A DNA stretch of 64,000 nucleotides, taken from assembly GCA_027486845.1 (NCBI GenBank), contig JAIXOL010000078.1, forward strand, positions 62,001 to 126,000, given 5' to 3'. The notes beneath the pieces are model-generated. The model saw nothing but the letters and a program-made list of their open reading frames with translations. It did no database searches and had not been told where the DNA came from. Source of the DNA: Cytophagaceae bacterium. GTDB taxonomy: Bacteria > Bacteroidota > Bacteroidia > Cytophagales > Spirosomataceae. Of the stretch, positions 40,295-50,400 are shown in pieces. Position numbers and translations under genes: made by a program. How positions within the stretch are numbered: the stretch's first letter is position 1; the number at the start of each line of letters is the position of its first letter.

Positions 40295-40368
40295 GGAGGG
40301 GCAAAGTCACAAAGAGGGAAGGTACTAAGAGCTCAAAAATATTTTGGTATAACTTCTTTGGAAAGAAA

Positions 40369-40400
40369 AAAGGCACAAAGAAACTTTTCTTTGTGCCTTT
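40369..40400. terminator. Hairpin between convergent ung and lepB
   Basis: aaaggcacaaaga / tctttgtgccttt, 13-14 bp stem, short loop. Confidence 0.75.
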
Positions 40401-40421
40401 GCTACTTTGTATCTTAGTGCA

Positions 40422-41561
40422 TTATCGAATTATTGAAAACAATCTACTCCAACGTATTTTGTTCAAGAAACTTCCTTCGCTATCGATTGACATCCATATA
40501 AATACAGCTTTTCCCACAATATGGTCTTCAGGCACAAATCCCCAAAAACGAGAATCATCCGAACCATGACGGTTATCACCCATCATGAAGAAATAATCTT
40601 GCTTGAAAGTATATGAGGTGATTACTTTGCCATCCAAAGTGATTTTTCCATCTACGTATTTTGCATTATCGTTCCCATCAAAAGTTGTAATTACGCCTTT
40701 GTAGAGAGCAATATTTTTTTCATCTAAAGCTATTGTCATTCCTTTTTTCGGAATAGTAATTGGGCCAAAATTATCTCTATTAAATGGGAAAAGTTTTGGA
40801 TTGTGCGGAAATGTCGGAAAACGCATATCTGCCGAATCGCTTTTGGGCATAATCATCGGCGTTACACTCTTTACAAAATCCAAATTTTTCATATCACTCA
40901 CTGCCTTAGCTGATGCCGTAACATAATAAATCGTTTTATCGGTCATTCGCATATCTTGCTCAAATTCAGTGATTTGGTATTTCTTGAAAATCTTTTCATT
41001 TACTTGTGTATTGGTTTCGATTGCATATTCCATTTGCATATTCTCAGGATTATCCGACATTTTTCCATTGATAAATACTTGGCCATCACGAACTTCGAGT
41101 ACATCACCAGCAATACCTACACAACGTTTGATATAGTTGGTACGTAAATCAACAGGGTATTTGTCAAATCCACCAAATTCATCAGGTCGTTCAGGGCAAC
41201 CTGGATAATTGAAAACTACTACATCATTATTTTTTACACTCGTAAAGCCTGGTAAACGAAATTGTGGTAGTTGAATAAGAGTAGAATAGGAAGGTATTTC
41301 TGTAAACCAAATTTTTTGGTGCGTGAGCGGCACTTGTAAGATTGTTTTTGGTGTACGAGAACCGTAGTGCAATTTGCTCACAAAAAGGAAGTCATTGATT
41401 AATAGGCTTTTTTCCATTGAAGCCGTTGGAATTGTATAAGCTTCCAAAAACATCCATCTGATGAGAGTCGCAGCTACAACTGCAAATAACACCGAATCCC
41501 ACCATTCTCTAAAAGCTGATTTTTGCTTTTTTGTTTTTTTATTAGTTAGTACTTCTGCCAT
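40422..41561 (-). CDS. lepB: Signal peptidase I
   Basis: TIPTASMEKSLL catalytic Ser, DVVVFNYP, YIKRCVGIAGD, FMMGDNRHGSDDSRFWG. Confidence 0.95.
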   Translation of the reverse strand: MAEVLTNKKTKKQKSAFREWWDSVLFAVVAATLIRWMFLEAYTIPTASMEKSLLINDFLFVSKLHYGSRTPKTILQVPLTHQKIWFTEIPSYSTLIQLPQFRLPGFTSVKNNDVVVFNYPGCPERPDEFGGFDKYPVDLRTNYIKRCVGIAGDVLEVRDGQVFINGKMSDNPENMQMEYAIETNTQVNEKIFKKYQITEFEQDMRMTDKTIYYVTASAKAVSDMKNLDFVKSVTPMIMPKSDSADMRFPTFPHNPKLFPFNRDNFGPITIPKKGMTIALDEKNIALYKGVITTFDGNDNAKYVDGKITLDGKVITSYTFKQDYFFMMGDNRHGSDDSRFWGFVPEDHIVGKAVFIWMSIDSEGSFLNKIRWSRLFSIIR

Positions 41562-41610
41562 TGATATAAGTTTTAATACTTTAGAATCTGTTTATGATTA
41601 TTTTTAATGG

Positions 41611-42330
41611 TTATTTTAATCCCAAAAGCTCGTTCATTCCAAATATTCCTTGCTTGCAATTGAGCCATTCAGCTGCAATAACTGCTCCAATTGCAAATCC
41701 ATGACGACTATTTGCAGTATGTGTGATTTCTATTTGGTCAACGTCTGAAATGTATTTTACAGTATGCGTTCCCGGAACTTTTCCTTCTCTCGACGACCAA
41801 ATTGGTACTTCATTTTCTGCCGCAATTTGATTATTTACCCAAGCATTTTTAAATGAAAGATTATCAATTATTCCTTCTGCCAATGTAATAGCCGTACCAC
41901 TTGGAGCATCTTTTTTCTCTGTATGGTGAATCTCATTGCTAGAAACCTTGAATTCTTTATATGGATTCATTAAACGAGCTAAAGTTTTATTTAGCTCAAA
42001 GAAAAGATTTACACCAATACTATAATTCGAAGCGTAGAAAAACGCAGACTTATTTTCAATACAAAGTTTTTCGATTTCAGGTTTATGTTGAAGCCAACCC
42101 GTTGTACCGCATACTGTCGGTATGCCGAACTCCATACAATATTTTAAATTTCCGTAGGCCGATTCGGGTGAACTAAACTCAATAACGACATCGGTGTTTT
42201 CACGGCTAAGTGAAAGGATTTCGGTACGGTTACTAATATCAATTTTTAATGATATTTCGTGACCTCTTTCTAAAGCAATTTGTTCGATTACTTTACCCAT
42301 TTTTCCGTAGCCTAAAAGTGCAATTCGCAT
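41611..42330 (-). CDS. dapB: 4-hydroxy-tetrahydrodipicolinate reductase
   Basis: GYGKMGKVIEQIA, EIHHTEKKDAPSGTAITLAEGI motifs. Confidence 0.95.
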   Translation of the reverse strand: MRIALLGYGKMGKVIEQIALERGHEISLKIDISNRTEILSLSRENTDVVIEFSSPESAYGNLKYCMEFGIPTVCGTTGWLQHKPEIEKLCIENKSAFFYASNYSIGVNLFFELNKTLARLMNPYKEFKVSSNEIHHTEKKDAPSGTAITLAEGIIDNLSFKNAWVNNQIAAENEVPIWSSREGKVPGTHTVKYISDVDQIEITHTANSRHGFAIGAVIAAEWLNCKQGIFGMNELLGLK

Positions 42331-42358
42331 ACTTCCAACTTGTAATTTATTTGAAATA

Positions 42359-42979
42359 TTAAAAGTTTAATCTAAGTTTTACACCAGCGGATGTACCGAA
42401 TGATGAATACTCTAATTCAGGTTCAAAATTCAACGTAATGTCTTCTGTCATGTCGAAACCTTTTAGATGAGCAGAAACATTTGCTTGTACTGCCTGTAAG
42501 GTCCAACCAACTGCTAATCCTATCCACGAAAGGTCACGTTGGCGACGGTAGGCCTTAACCGCTGGTTCGATTTGTGTCTGCACAAATGGGCCTCGTAACT
42601 CACCTTTCACAGGAATATAAACCTCAGTTTTTTTATCTACAATGATTTGCGATAAATAACCTTTATAAAATTTATATTTATCATTATTCCACCAAATGGT
42701 ATAAACTCCGCCTGCAGCGGCTGCATAAACAATCGGAATTACCCAATATTGTCTGTTGGTGGCTTGGCCCCAACCAGGAAGTACTAAAGAGCGTAGCAAA
42801 ACAGTTCGCGGTATACTTCTTTTGTTGGAAGAATCTGTATTGAATACGCTCTTAAGAAAACTTGATTTCTTTGTTGTGTCAACTAACACTTTTGTTGTAC
42901 TTAATATTTTGGTTGTATCAAGTTTTTGTGCAAAAGCAGTGGCTGAAACGAAGAAAAAGACAATTAAAATCCTTATCAT
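42359..42979 (-). CDS. DUF5683 domain-containing protein
   Basis: RTVLLRSLVLPGWGQATNRQYWVIPIVYAAAAGGVYTIWWNNDKY; next to dapB/parB. Confidence 0.85.
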   Translation of the reverse strand: MIRILIVFFFVSATAFAQKLDTTKILSTTKVLVDTTKKSSFLKSVFNTDSSNKRSIPRTVLLRSLVLPGWGQATNRQYWVIPIVYAAAAGGVYTIWWNNDKYKFYKGYLSQIIVDKKTEVYIPVKGELRGPFVQTQIEPAVKAYRRQRDLSWIGLAVGWTLQAVQANVSAHLKGFDMTEDITLNFEPELEYSSFGTSAGVKLRLNF

Positions 42980-42983
42980 TTTA

Positions 42984-43050
42984 CAGAATGACGACGGGGT
43001 CGCCCGTGCGATTTAGAATGACGATATACGAATTATAAATTGGCAAAAAC
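42984..43050. repeat. GC-rich core cgacggggtcgcccgtgcg flanked by repeated agaatgacga units
   Basis: agaatgacga at both flanks; reverse complement cgcacgggcgacc resembles the core at 9098. Confidence 0.55.
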
Positions 43051-43177
43051 TAGTAATGATTTTGGATTTGGACAAATAAACGGATTAATTCATTTGAAAT
43101 TCTTTATTATGTTTGAAAATAAGAATTTTTCATTCATCATTCGTAACTCGTAATTGGTCAATTTTATTTAGTCAAAA

Positions 43178-44113
43178 TCAATCGTTAACTTTAATTGCAT
43201 TAAGAATTTTGTCGAGTTCTTCTTTTGAGGTAAATGGAATTTTAATTTCGCCTTTGTGTTTATCATCGGCTTTTACTAAAACTTTTGTGCCAAAATAACC
43301 CTGTAATCTGAATTGTAAAGAAGAAATTTCTTGTTTTATCGTTACTTGACGAGTTGCTTTCCCTTCTTCTGGAAAAATCAAAGTCAATCTTCGTACTTCG
43401 TCTTCAACTTTTCTTACCGACCAATTTTCTTGAACAATTTTATTGAAAAGCTTAATTTGCGTTTCGTGATTATCAATATTAATCAAGGCACGTGCATGAC
43501 CCATCGATATTTCACTATCCCTTACAGCCGCCTGAATCACATCGGGCAATTTCAAAAGTCTAAGATAATTATTTACTGTTGTACGGTTTTTTCCAACTCT
43601 ATCACCTAATTCTTCTTGTTTCAATTGGAATTCGCTTAACAAACGGTGATAACTTAGAGCAATCTCGATGGCATTCAAATTTTCACGTTGAATGTTTTCG
43701 ATGAGAGCCATTTCGAGCATTTGCTGGTCGTTGGCAGTTCGAATATAGGCTGGTATTTTACTAAATCCTGCCAATTTCGACGCTTGTAAACGTCTTTCAC
43801 CCGAAATAAGGGTATATTTTCCCGGACTTGATTCTTTAACAGTGATGGGCTGTATAATCCCTAAAACTTTTATAGACTCGGCTAATTCTTGTAATGCTTC
43901 TTGGTCGAAGTGTGTACGTGGTTGAAATGGATTGGTTTCTACAGACTCAATCATTATTTCGTGCATCGAACTCATGGCTTCCATACGGCGAGGTACGGGT
44001 GTTTCAAAACTTTTTTCTGAGCCTTTTTCCGAACCCGAATCCGAGAGTAATGCACCTAGACCTCTTCCGAGTCCGGTCATGCTTTTTTTTGTATTTCCTA
44101 ACCTAGGCTCCAT
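43178..44113 (-). CDS. parB: ParB/Spo0J chromosome partitioning protein
   Basis: VETNPFQPRTHFDQEALQELAESIKVLGIIQPITVK, GERRLQASKLAG, ALIENIQRENLNAIE, RVGKNRTTVNNYLRLL HTH. Confidence 0.96.
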   Translation of the reverse strand: MEPRLGNTKKSMTGLGRGLGALLSDSGSEKGSEKSFETPVPRRMEAMSSMHEIMIESVETNPFQPRTHFDQEALQELAESIKVLGIIQPITVKESSPGKYTLISGERRLQASKLAGFSKIPAYIRTANDQQMLEMALIENIQRENLNAIEIALSYHRLLSEFQLKQEELGDRVGKNRTTVNNYLRLLKLPDVIQAAVRDSEISMGHARALINIDNHETQIKLFNKIVQENWSVRKVEDEVRRLTLIFPEEGKATRQVTIKQEISSLQFRLQGYFGTKVLVKADDKHKGEIKIPFTSKEELDKILNAIKVND

Positions 44114-44160
44114 ATATCTTTAAAATAAGTAAAGTAGCAAAGTCGCTTTTTACTCACTTG

Positions 44161-44188
44161 CTAATTGTTGATTGATAATCGTTAATTG
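44161..44188. repeat. Heptad array ctaattg ttgattg ataatcg ttaattg overlapping the parA stop codon
   Basis: Four consecutive 7-bp units of shared word nnaattg. Confidence 0.6.
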
Positions 44189-44964
44189 TCAGCACTGAGT
44201 TTTCCATTTTTGACCAAAATTTCACGTGCCAGGTTTAGATAACTAATTGCACCTTTACTATCCGCATCTTGAGCAAGTGCGGGTACTCCATAGCTAGGAG
44301 ATTCTGAAAGTCGGATATTTCGTGGAATTAGCGTTTGAAAAACCATATTTTTGAAGTGCGTCGTAACTTCATGCACAACTTGATTTGATAATCTAACCCT
44401 CAAATCATACATTGTCAATAAAATGCCTTCAATCGTTAGGGCAGGGTTGAGGCGTTGTTGAATAATTTTAATGGTATTCAATAACTTCCCGAGTCCTTCT
44501 AAGGCAAAATATTCGCATTGAACAGGTACAATAACTGAATCTGCAGCTGTTAGGCTATTGATAACAATTAATCCCAACGATGGCGAGCAGTCAATAATGA
44601 TAAAATCGTACATGTCTTTTACATCCATGAGCGACTCTTTCATTTTTTCTTCACGTTTAGGAAGGTTAATCATCTCAATTTCAGCACCAACTAAATCGAT
44701 ATGCGATGGGAGCAAATCAAGATTGGGAAAATCGGTTTCAATGATTATATCACGTGGACGAATATCGTCTACCATACATTCATATATACTGTTTTCAACC
44801 TCCTTTGGATTAAAACCCAATCCAGAAGTGGCATTAGCCTGAGGGTCTGCATCAATGATGAGCGTACGGAATTCTAAAGCAGCCAAGCTGGCTGCAAGAT
44901 TAATTGTGGTTGTGGTTTTGCCTACACCACCTTTTTGATTGGCAATTGCTATTATTTTTCCCAT
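44182..44964 (-). CDS. parA: ParA/Soj chromosome partitioning ATPase
   Basis: NQKGGVGKTTTTINLAASLA, DADPQANATSGLG, DCSPSLGLIVINSL. Confidence 0.97.
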   Translation of the reverse strand: MGKIIAIANQKGGVGKTTTTINLAASLAALEFRTLIIDADPQANATSGLGFNPKEVENSIYECMVDDIRPRDIIIETDFPNLDLLPSHIDLVGAEIEMINLPKREEKMKESLMDVKDMYDFIIIDCSPSLGLIVINSLTAADSVIVPVQCEYFALEGLGKLLNTIKIIQQRLNPALTIEGILLTMYDLRVRLSNQVVHEVTTHFKNMVFQTLIPRNIRLSESPSYGVPALAQDADSKGAISYLNLAREILVKNGKLSADN

Positions 44965-45025
44965 TTCTTGTGGTTAGAGAAAATTACTGACCCAAATATC
45001 ATACTTTTTATGTTAAGAAACAATT

Positions 45026-45068
45026 AAATGTTCCACGCTGTGGGTAAAATGTTCCACGATGTGGATAA
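45026..45068. repeat. Two tandem 21-bp repeats aaatgttccacgMtgtggRta: parS-like half site plus DnaA-box-like half
   Basis: TGTTCCACGCTGTGGGTAA at 45029 and TGTTCCACGATGTGGATAA at 45050; TGTGGATAA is the reverse complement of TTATCCACA. Confidence 0.75.
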
Positions 45069-45252
45069 GATTTTTCTTCAATTTACGATTTATTAATGGT
45101 GAATTATTCGTAAATGTGGATTTTAATAAATTTTTTTTAAGCTATCTTTTTGATAGTCAAGTAGTTGTGTATTTTTGATAATTTAAAATTAAAATTTATG
45201 ATTATACCTACGATTTTTTCTTTTTAAATTGGTAAATCGTCTTTGTAAATCG

Positions 45253-45260
45253 TAAATTTG
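45253..45260 (+). promoter_or_regulatory. -7 promoter element TAAATTTG 4 nt before the truA ATG
   Basis: TAnnTTTG match; gtaaatttgcaacATG. Confidence 0.5.
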
Positions 45261-45264
45261 CAAC

Positions 45265-45999
45265 ATGCGTTATTTAATTGAATGTTCATACAGAGGTAGT
45301 TCGTTTCACGGTTGGCAGATTCAACCAAACGCAACGACCGTACAAGAATGTATTGAAAAAGGATTGTCAATGGTGCTTAAAGAAAAGATTGCAATTACGG
45401 GAAGCAGTAGAACGGATACTGGTGTACACGCGGCCCAACAATTTGCTCATTTTGACTTTGAAAAAGTTATCGAAAACCCTGACAGGATTTTAAATAGTCT
45501 AAATGGAATTTTGTCGAAAGATATTGCTATTCATCAAATAAAGCTTGTTTCAAATGAGTTTCATTCGAGATTTGATGCTATACATCGACGATATATTTAT
45601 AGAATTCAACAAAAAAAAACACCGTTTGATTATGAAACTTCGTATTTTTTCAAATCTAAGTTAAATATTGATTTAATGAACAAAGCAGGAGAGTTAATGA
45701 AAAGTCATTTTGATTTTCAGTGCTTTAGTAAGGTAAAAACCGATGTGCAGACTTTTAATTGTAAGATTGAGTTTGCCTATTGGGAACAACAAGAACAAAC
45801 TTTGTTATTTCATATAAAAGCCGATAGGTTTTTGAGGGGAATGGTAAGGGCGATTGTCGGAACGATGATTGAAATTGGTGCTGATAGATTAAGTTTGCCC
45901 GATTTTGAACAAATAATTGTTTCCAAAAATAGAAATTTTGCGGGCAGGGCAGTTCCTCCCGAAGGTTTGACATTGGTTGAGGTTGGCTATAAATTTTAA
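45265..45999 (+). CDS. truA: tRNA pseudouridine synthase A
   Basis: YRGSSFHGWQIQPNATTVQ, GSSRTDTGVHAAQQFAHFD, FLRGMVRAIVGTMIEIG. Confidence 0.95.
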   Translation: MRYLIECSYRGSSFHGWQIQPNATTVQECIEKGLSMVLKEKIAITGSSRTDTGVHAAQQFAHFDFEKVIENPDRILNSLNGILSKDIAIHQIKLVSNEFHSRFDAIHRRYIYRIQQKKTPFDYETSYFFKSKLNIDLMNKAGELMKSHFDFQCFSKVKTDVQTFNCKIEFAYWEQQEQTLLFHIKADRFLRGMVRAIVGTMIEIGADRLSLPDFEQIIVSKNRNFAGRAVPPEGLTLVEVGYKF

Positions 46000-46002
46000 G
46001 TA

Positions 46003-46476
46003 ATGAAAAAGATTGAAATAGAAAAAATAAGCAATACACAAGATTTAGAAGATGTAAAGCAGCTTTTTCGAGAATACGTTGAGTTTTTGCAGGTGAACCT
46101 TGATTTTCAAGACTTTGAGAACGAATTGGCGAAGTTGCCAGCTAAATATGCTGAACCTGAAGGTTCAATTTTTTTGGCCAAAGTAGGGGGTCAGGCAGTT
46201 GGTTGTATTGCACTTTGGAAACTTGAAATTGGAGTTTGTGAAATGAAGCGTTTGTTTGTGAAATCTGAGTTTCAAGGTTTGGGACTTGGAAAAATGTTAG
46301 CTAATAAATTGATGGAGGAAGCAAAAATTAAAGGTTATTCAATAATAAAATTGGATACTTTAAGGCGGTTAGAATCAGCCAATTATCTTTATGCTTCTTT
46401 GGGTTTTAGAGAAACTAAGCCCTATAATTTCAACCCCGAACCCGATATTGTTTATTTTGAAAATGAATTAGTTTGA
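46003..46476 (+). CDS. GNAT family N-acetyltransferase
   Basis: MKRLFVKSEFQGLGLGKMLANKLMEEAK acetyl-CoA binding motif. Confidence 0.9.
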   Translation: MKKIEIEKISNTQDLEDVKQLFREYVEFLQVNLDFQDFENELAKLPAKYAEPEGSIFLAKVGGQAVGCIALWKLEIGVCEMKRLFVKSEFQGLGLGKMLANKLMEEAKIKGYSIIKLDTLRRLESANYLYASLGFRETKPYNFNPEPDIVYFENELV

Positions 46477-47432
46477 TGGCAATAATAGGAAAAGATATAA
46501 AACATGCAATTGAGGTGTTGATGTCTGGTGATGTGGTTGGTTTACCCACCGAAACAGTTTATGGATTGGCCGGGAATGCTTATAGTTTGGAAGCAATCAC
46601 CAAGATTTTTACTGTAAAAAATCGCCCGACTTTCGATCCACTAATTGTGCATACATCAAGTATTGAGCGAGTGCAGGAATTTGTAAAGGAGATTCCTGAA
46701 CAAGCACAGCTTTTAGCAAAGCATTTTATGCCAGGTCCATTGACTTTACTCTTACCAAAAAAAGAAATCATTTCTGATTTAGTCACCGCAGGTCTTGGTA
46801 ATGTTGCTGTCAGAATACCAAATCATCCTTTGGCCATTGAATTATTACAAAACTTGGATTTTCCATTAGCTGCCCCAAGTGCTAATCCTTTTGGATATAT
46901 TTCGCCAACGTCTGCTTACCACGTTGAAAATCAGTTAGGTGATAAGGTCAAGTATATTTTAAATGGCGGAGAATGTAATGTTGGAATTGAATCTTCGATT
47001 ATTGGATTTTTTGATGGTGAAATCGTAGTACTTAGGAAAGGAGGTTTAGCGATTGAAGAAATTGAGCGGATAATTGGAAAGGTTAGAATTGAAGAGCATT
47101 CTTCGTCAAACCCGAAAGCTCCTGGGATGCTCAAAAGTCATTATGCTCCACGGACTCGGTTGCTGCTTATTGATGATTGGTTTTTGGCTGAATCAAACAC
47201 AGAACGAATAGGTTTTTTGGGTTTTGATAAATTTGATTCAAACATTCTGAATGAAAACCAACTTTTACTTTCACCAACTGGCGATTTGAGTGAAGCAGCC
47301 AAAAACTTATTTGCCTATATGCGACTGCTAGATGCTCGTGGTTTTGATAAAATTTATACTAAATTGCTTCCCGAAAAAGGCTTAGGTCGAGCAATAAACG
47401 ACCGTATAAAAAGAGCAACGACCCAAGAATGA
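46476..47432 (+). CDS. L-threonylcarbamoyladenylate synthase (Sua5/YciO/YrdC)
   Basis: GDVVGLPTETVYGLAGNAYS, KNRPTFDPLIVH, AAPSANPFGYISPTSA, SSNPKAPGMLKSHYAP (Sua5 domain). Confidence 0.94.
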   Translation: MAIIGKDIKHAIEVLMSGDVVGLPTETVYGLAGNAYSLEAITKIFTVKNRPTFDPLIVHTSSIERVQEFVKEIPEQAQLLAKHFMPGPLTLLLPKKEIISDLVTAGLGNVAVRIPNHPLAIELLQNLDFPLAAPSANPFGYISPTSAYHVENQLGDKVKYILNGGECNVGIESSIIGFFDGEIVVLRKGGLAIEEIERIIGKVRIEEHSSSNPKAPGMLKSHYAPRTRLLLIDDWFLAESNTERIGFLGFDKFDSNILNENQLLLSPTGDLSEAAKNLFAYMRLLDARGFDKIYTKLLPEKGLGRAINDRIKRATTQE

Positions 47433-47447
47433 TATTCATGGGTCGTT
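47417..47447 (+). terminator. Terminator overlapping the end of the Sua5-family gene
   Basis: aacgaccca ... tgggtcgtttta, 9-bp stem spanning the stop codon. Confidence 0.7.
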
Positions 47448-47469
47448 TTATAAATTCTACTTTTATATT

Positions 47470-50400
47470 TTAGTTTTCGATAAACACAAATTCAACTCGT
47501 CGATTTTTTATACGATTTTCTTCAGTATCATTTGGAGCAATTGGCTCTTCTTGTCCTTTACCAATTGCTTTTATTCGATTTGAGGATATTCCTTTATTAA
47601 ATAGATAATTCGATACAACCGTTGCTCTAAAATGGGATAGTGCAAGGTTTAAGCGTGGGTCTCCATTGTTATCAGTATATCCAATAATTTCGAGTTTTAC
47701 GTTAGGGTTTAACTGCATGATATTAAACAATTTATCAAGTTGAGATAATGATTTAAGTTCAATTTGTGTACTACCTTGCTCGAAATACAGATTACTCAGT
47801 CTGAATTTTTTTCCAACTCCTAAATTCTCAAACATTTCAACTTTAACATTAAAATCTTCGTCTGTGATAACTTTTGCCTTATCTATATACCTTTTTTTAT
47901 CTTTCTTTTCGATTTTTTGAGAATCAGACTCTGGCTTTTTCTCGACAGATTTTTCAGTAGTCATCGCTACTACTTCGATATTCTTTTCAATTTGTGTTAC
48001 AGCTTCTGGTTTTTGCTCTACTATTTTTGGCTCTTCTTGCTTAAGTTCTATTTTTGGTTCAACTTTCTGTTCAATCTCTTTTTTTAGCATAAACAACTCA
48101 CGCTTGAAATCAGAAGTCGAGGCTAAACTTGTTACATCAACTGTATCAGTATAAATCTCATAGCCAGGGGCTTCAACTTCTAGGTTGTATTTTTTGTCAG
48201 GAATTAGATTTGCCTCAAAATCTTGTGTTTCGATGGAATATGTGACCATAAAAGATTGATTTGTCTCATCAGTCAATTTAAGTGTTACATTCGGTATCGG
48301 CTGATTCTTTTTTGAGTCGAGAGCCTTAAAGTTAAAAGCATAAGTTTCTTTTTTTAGTGGAATTGTTATCAATCCATTTATAGCATTGGCAAAGTTTACG
48401 GTATCTTTATAAGCTTTATAGCCGCTTGGGTTCAGTTCAATTTCATAAAATTTATCTTTTATAAAAGTTGCTTTCATTCGTGTGCCACCTTTTGAAAGCG
48501 TACCGTTTACTACTTCACCGCTATTTGTAATTTTAAATTCTGCAATTATACCTTTTTTTGTCAAAGCGTCAATTGGTGCGAATGTTATATCTTGAGTTGG
48601 TACTTTTTTGAGTTTCAGCTTAATGGTTTTATTCAAAGGGATTTTTGGCAAACTTCCTTTGTATGGCAAGTAGCCATCGGCTTTAATTTCAACATTATAT
48701 GACTCATCATTTTTGAGTTCGGCCAACCATTCTGTAGAAAGGAGATTTGCTACTATTGGAATTGGCTCATTATTGGTATTGAAAACTTTGACACTAGCAT
48801 TTGCAACGAATCCACCTTTATCATCATCTTTTACCATCAACTTAGTTTTATCAAAGTCATTTTTAAAAAGTGGAATTTCATGGTCAAATAGGTTTTTTGA
48901 TGCCAATGCCTTAACATTTATTTTTTGTAAAGTTTTCTCATATCCTTCTGCTTCAACTGTCACATAATAAGTTTCTGTGACAGGTAAATTTACAGTAAAA
49001 CTATTTTTATTGTTGGTTGAAACAACCGGTTGGTTTGTATCGAAATTCAGAACTGATAATTTGGCATTGTTTAGGGCTTGTTTCTTTTGAGCATCAACAA
49101 TTTTGAATGTGAAAGAATAATTATCTTTTTGTAGTTCAACTAATTTTGATCTAACTTTTTCAGTTTTTGCAACATCAAAAAATGGGTTTTCGGTGATTGT
49201 TTTATAACCTTCTGCCGAAATTTCCAAGACATAATTTTTCTGAGGAAAAAGGTCGATTTTGTATTGTTTGGTTGCATCAGAAGTTCCAAATAATGTTTCT
49301 TTACCCGAACGCATTAACTTATACTTTGCTTCGATTTGTCTTTTGGATAAACCATCAATTGAATTATAGAACAAAGTTTGGTATTCCTTCTCCATACTGA
49401 TACTTATCAATTTGCTTGGGCTGCGTTGAAGTATACCGGATTTCTCCATGTATCCAATGGCTTCAATTTTTTGGAAATAATCTTTGTTTTTTTCTAAAAC
49501 TATCTTGTATTCTCCTGTTTTAGCATTTAATTTTATAGGAACTGGCTGATTTAAAGCATCAAAAATTTTCAAATCAACCCCTTGAATCATCTGCTTATCT
49601 TCACCATCGACCACTAAAATCACATATTCATCAACTGAGCTTTCGAGCATTATTTTATGATTTAGTTTGCCAGCACTTAGATTTTCTACATTGTATGGTT
49701 GTTTCTTAGTAGTATAGTTTGGATGGCTTACTTCTACGGTATAAATTCCCGCTTCCGTTGCTTTAAATTTTATATCAGAGTCTGTAGTACCTAGTATTTC
49801 TTCGGTTTTATCTTTAAACGAAATTTTAAAATTTGCAGGAAGACGTTTTCCCGATACTCTATCATAAGCACCAAAAGAAAAGAAACTCTCAGAAGGCATC
49901 GTTATTACTAATTCTTTCTGATTTGTGGCTTTTAAATCTAATTTTAATGAGGTGTAGCTAGATTGTTCGATTGAAACTAAGTATCTTTTTGCTGGGTCGA
50001 ACTCTACAACGGCTTCACCTTCTGGTAGAAGATTATCAATTAAAGGCAAGTTATCAGTTGTATTGGTCACTTTCAATCTTACACCTTTCAATAGTTTTTT
50101 TGTATCATCACCAACGATTTGAATCTTTACACTATTCAAGGGCTTTTCGAGTCTAATTTCCTTGTTGTAAGACCTTGCCGAATCGCTAATTTCAATGGTA
50201 AAACTTTCACGTTTTGGCTTATGGCTAGTTGAAGTTACTTCAACTGTATATAAATCAGTTTTTGTTAGAATCATTCTATAATATGGTACACTTTTACTGG
50301 TTTTTCCAGAGTAAGATTTATCCCCAGCTGTAACCGTGAAAGTAGCATCTACATCGTCACCTGTTGTTCCGTCGAGGGCTTTTAAAATCAAAGAAGCAGA

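Noticed and set aside
45026-45068. Canonical palindromic parS sites
   Set aside because: Only the left half TGTTCCACG fits; the right half is DnaA-box-like, so reported as hybrid repeats rather than parS
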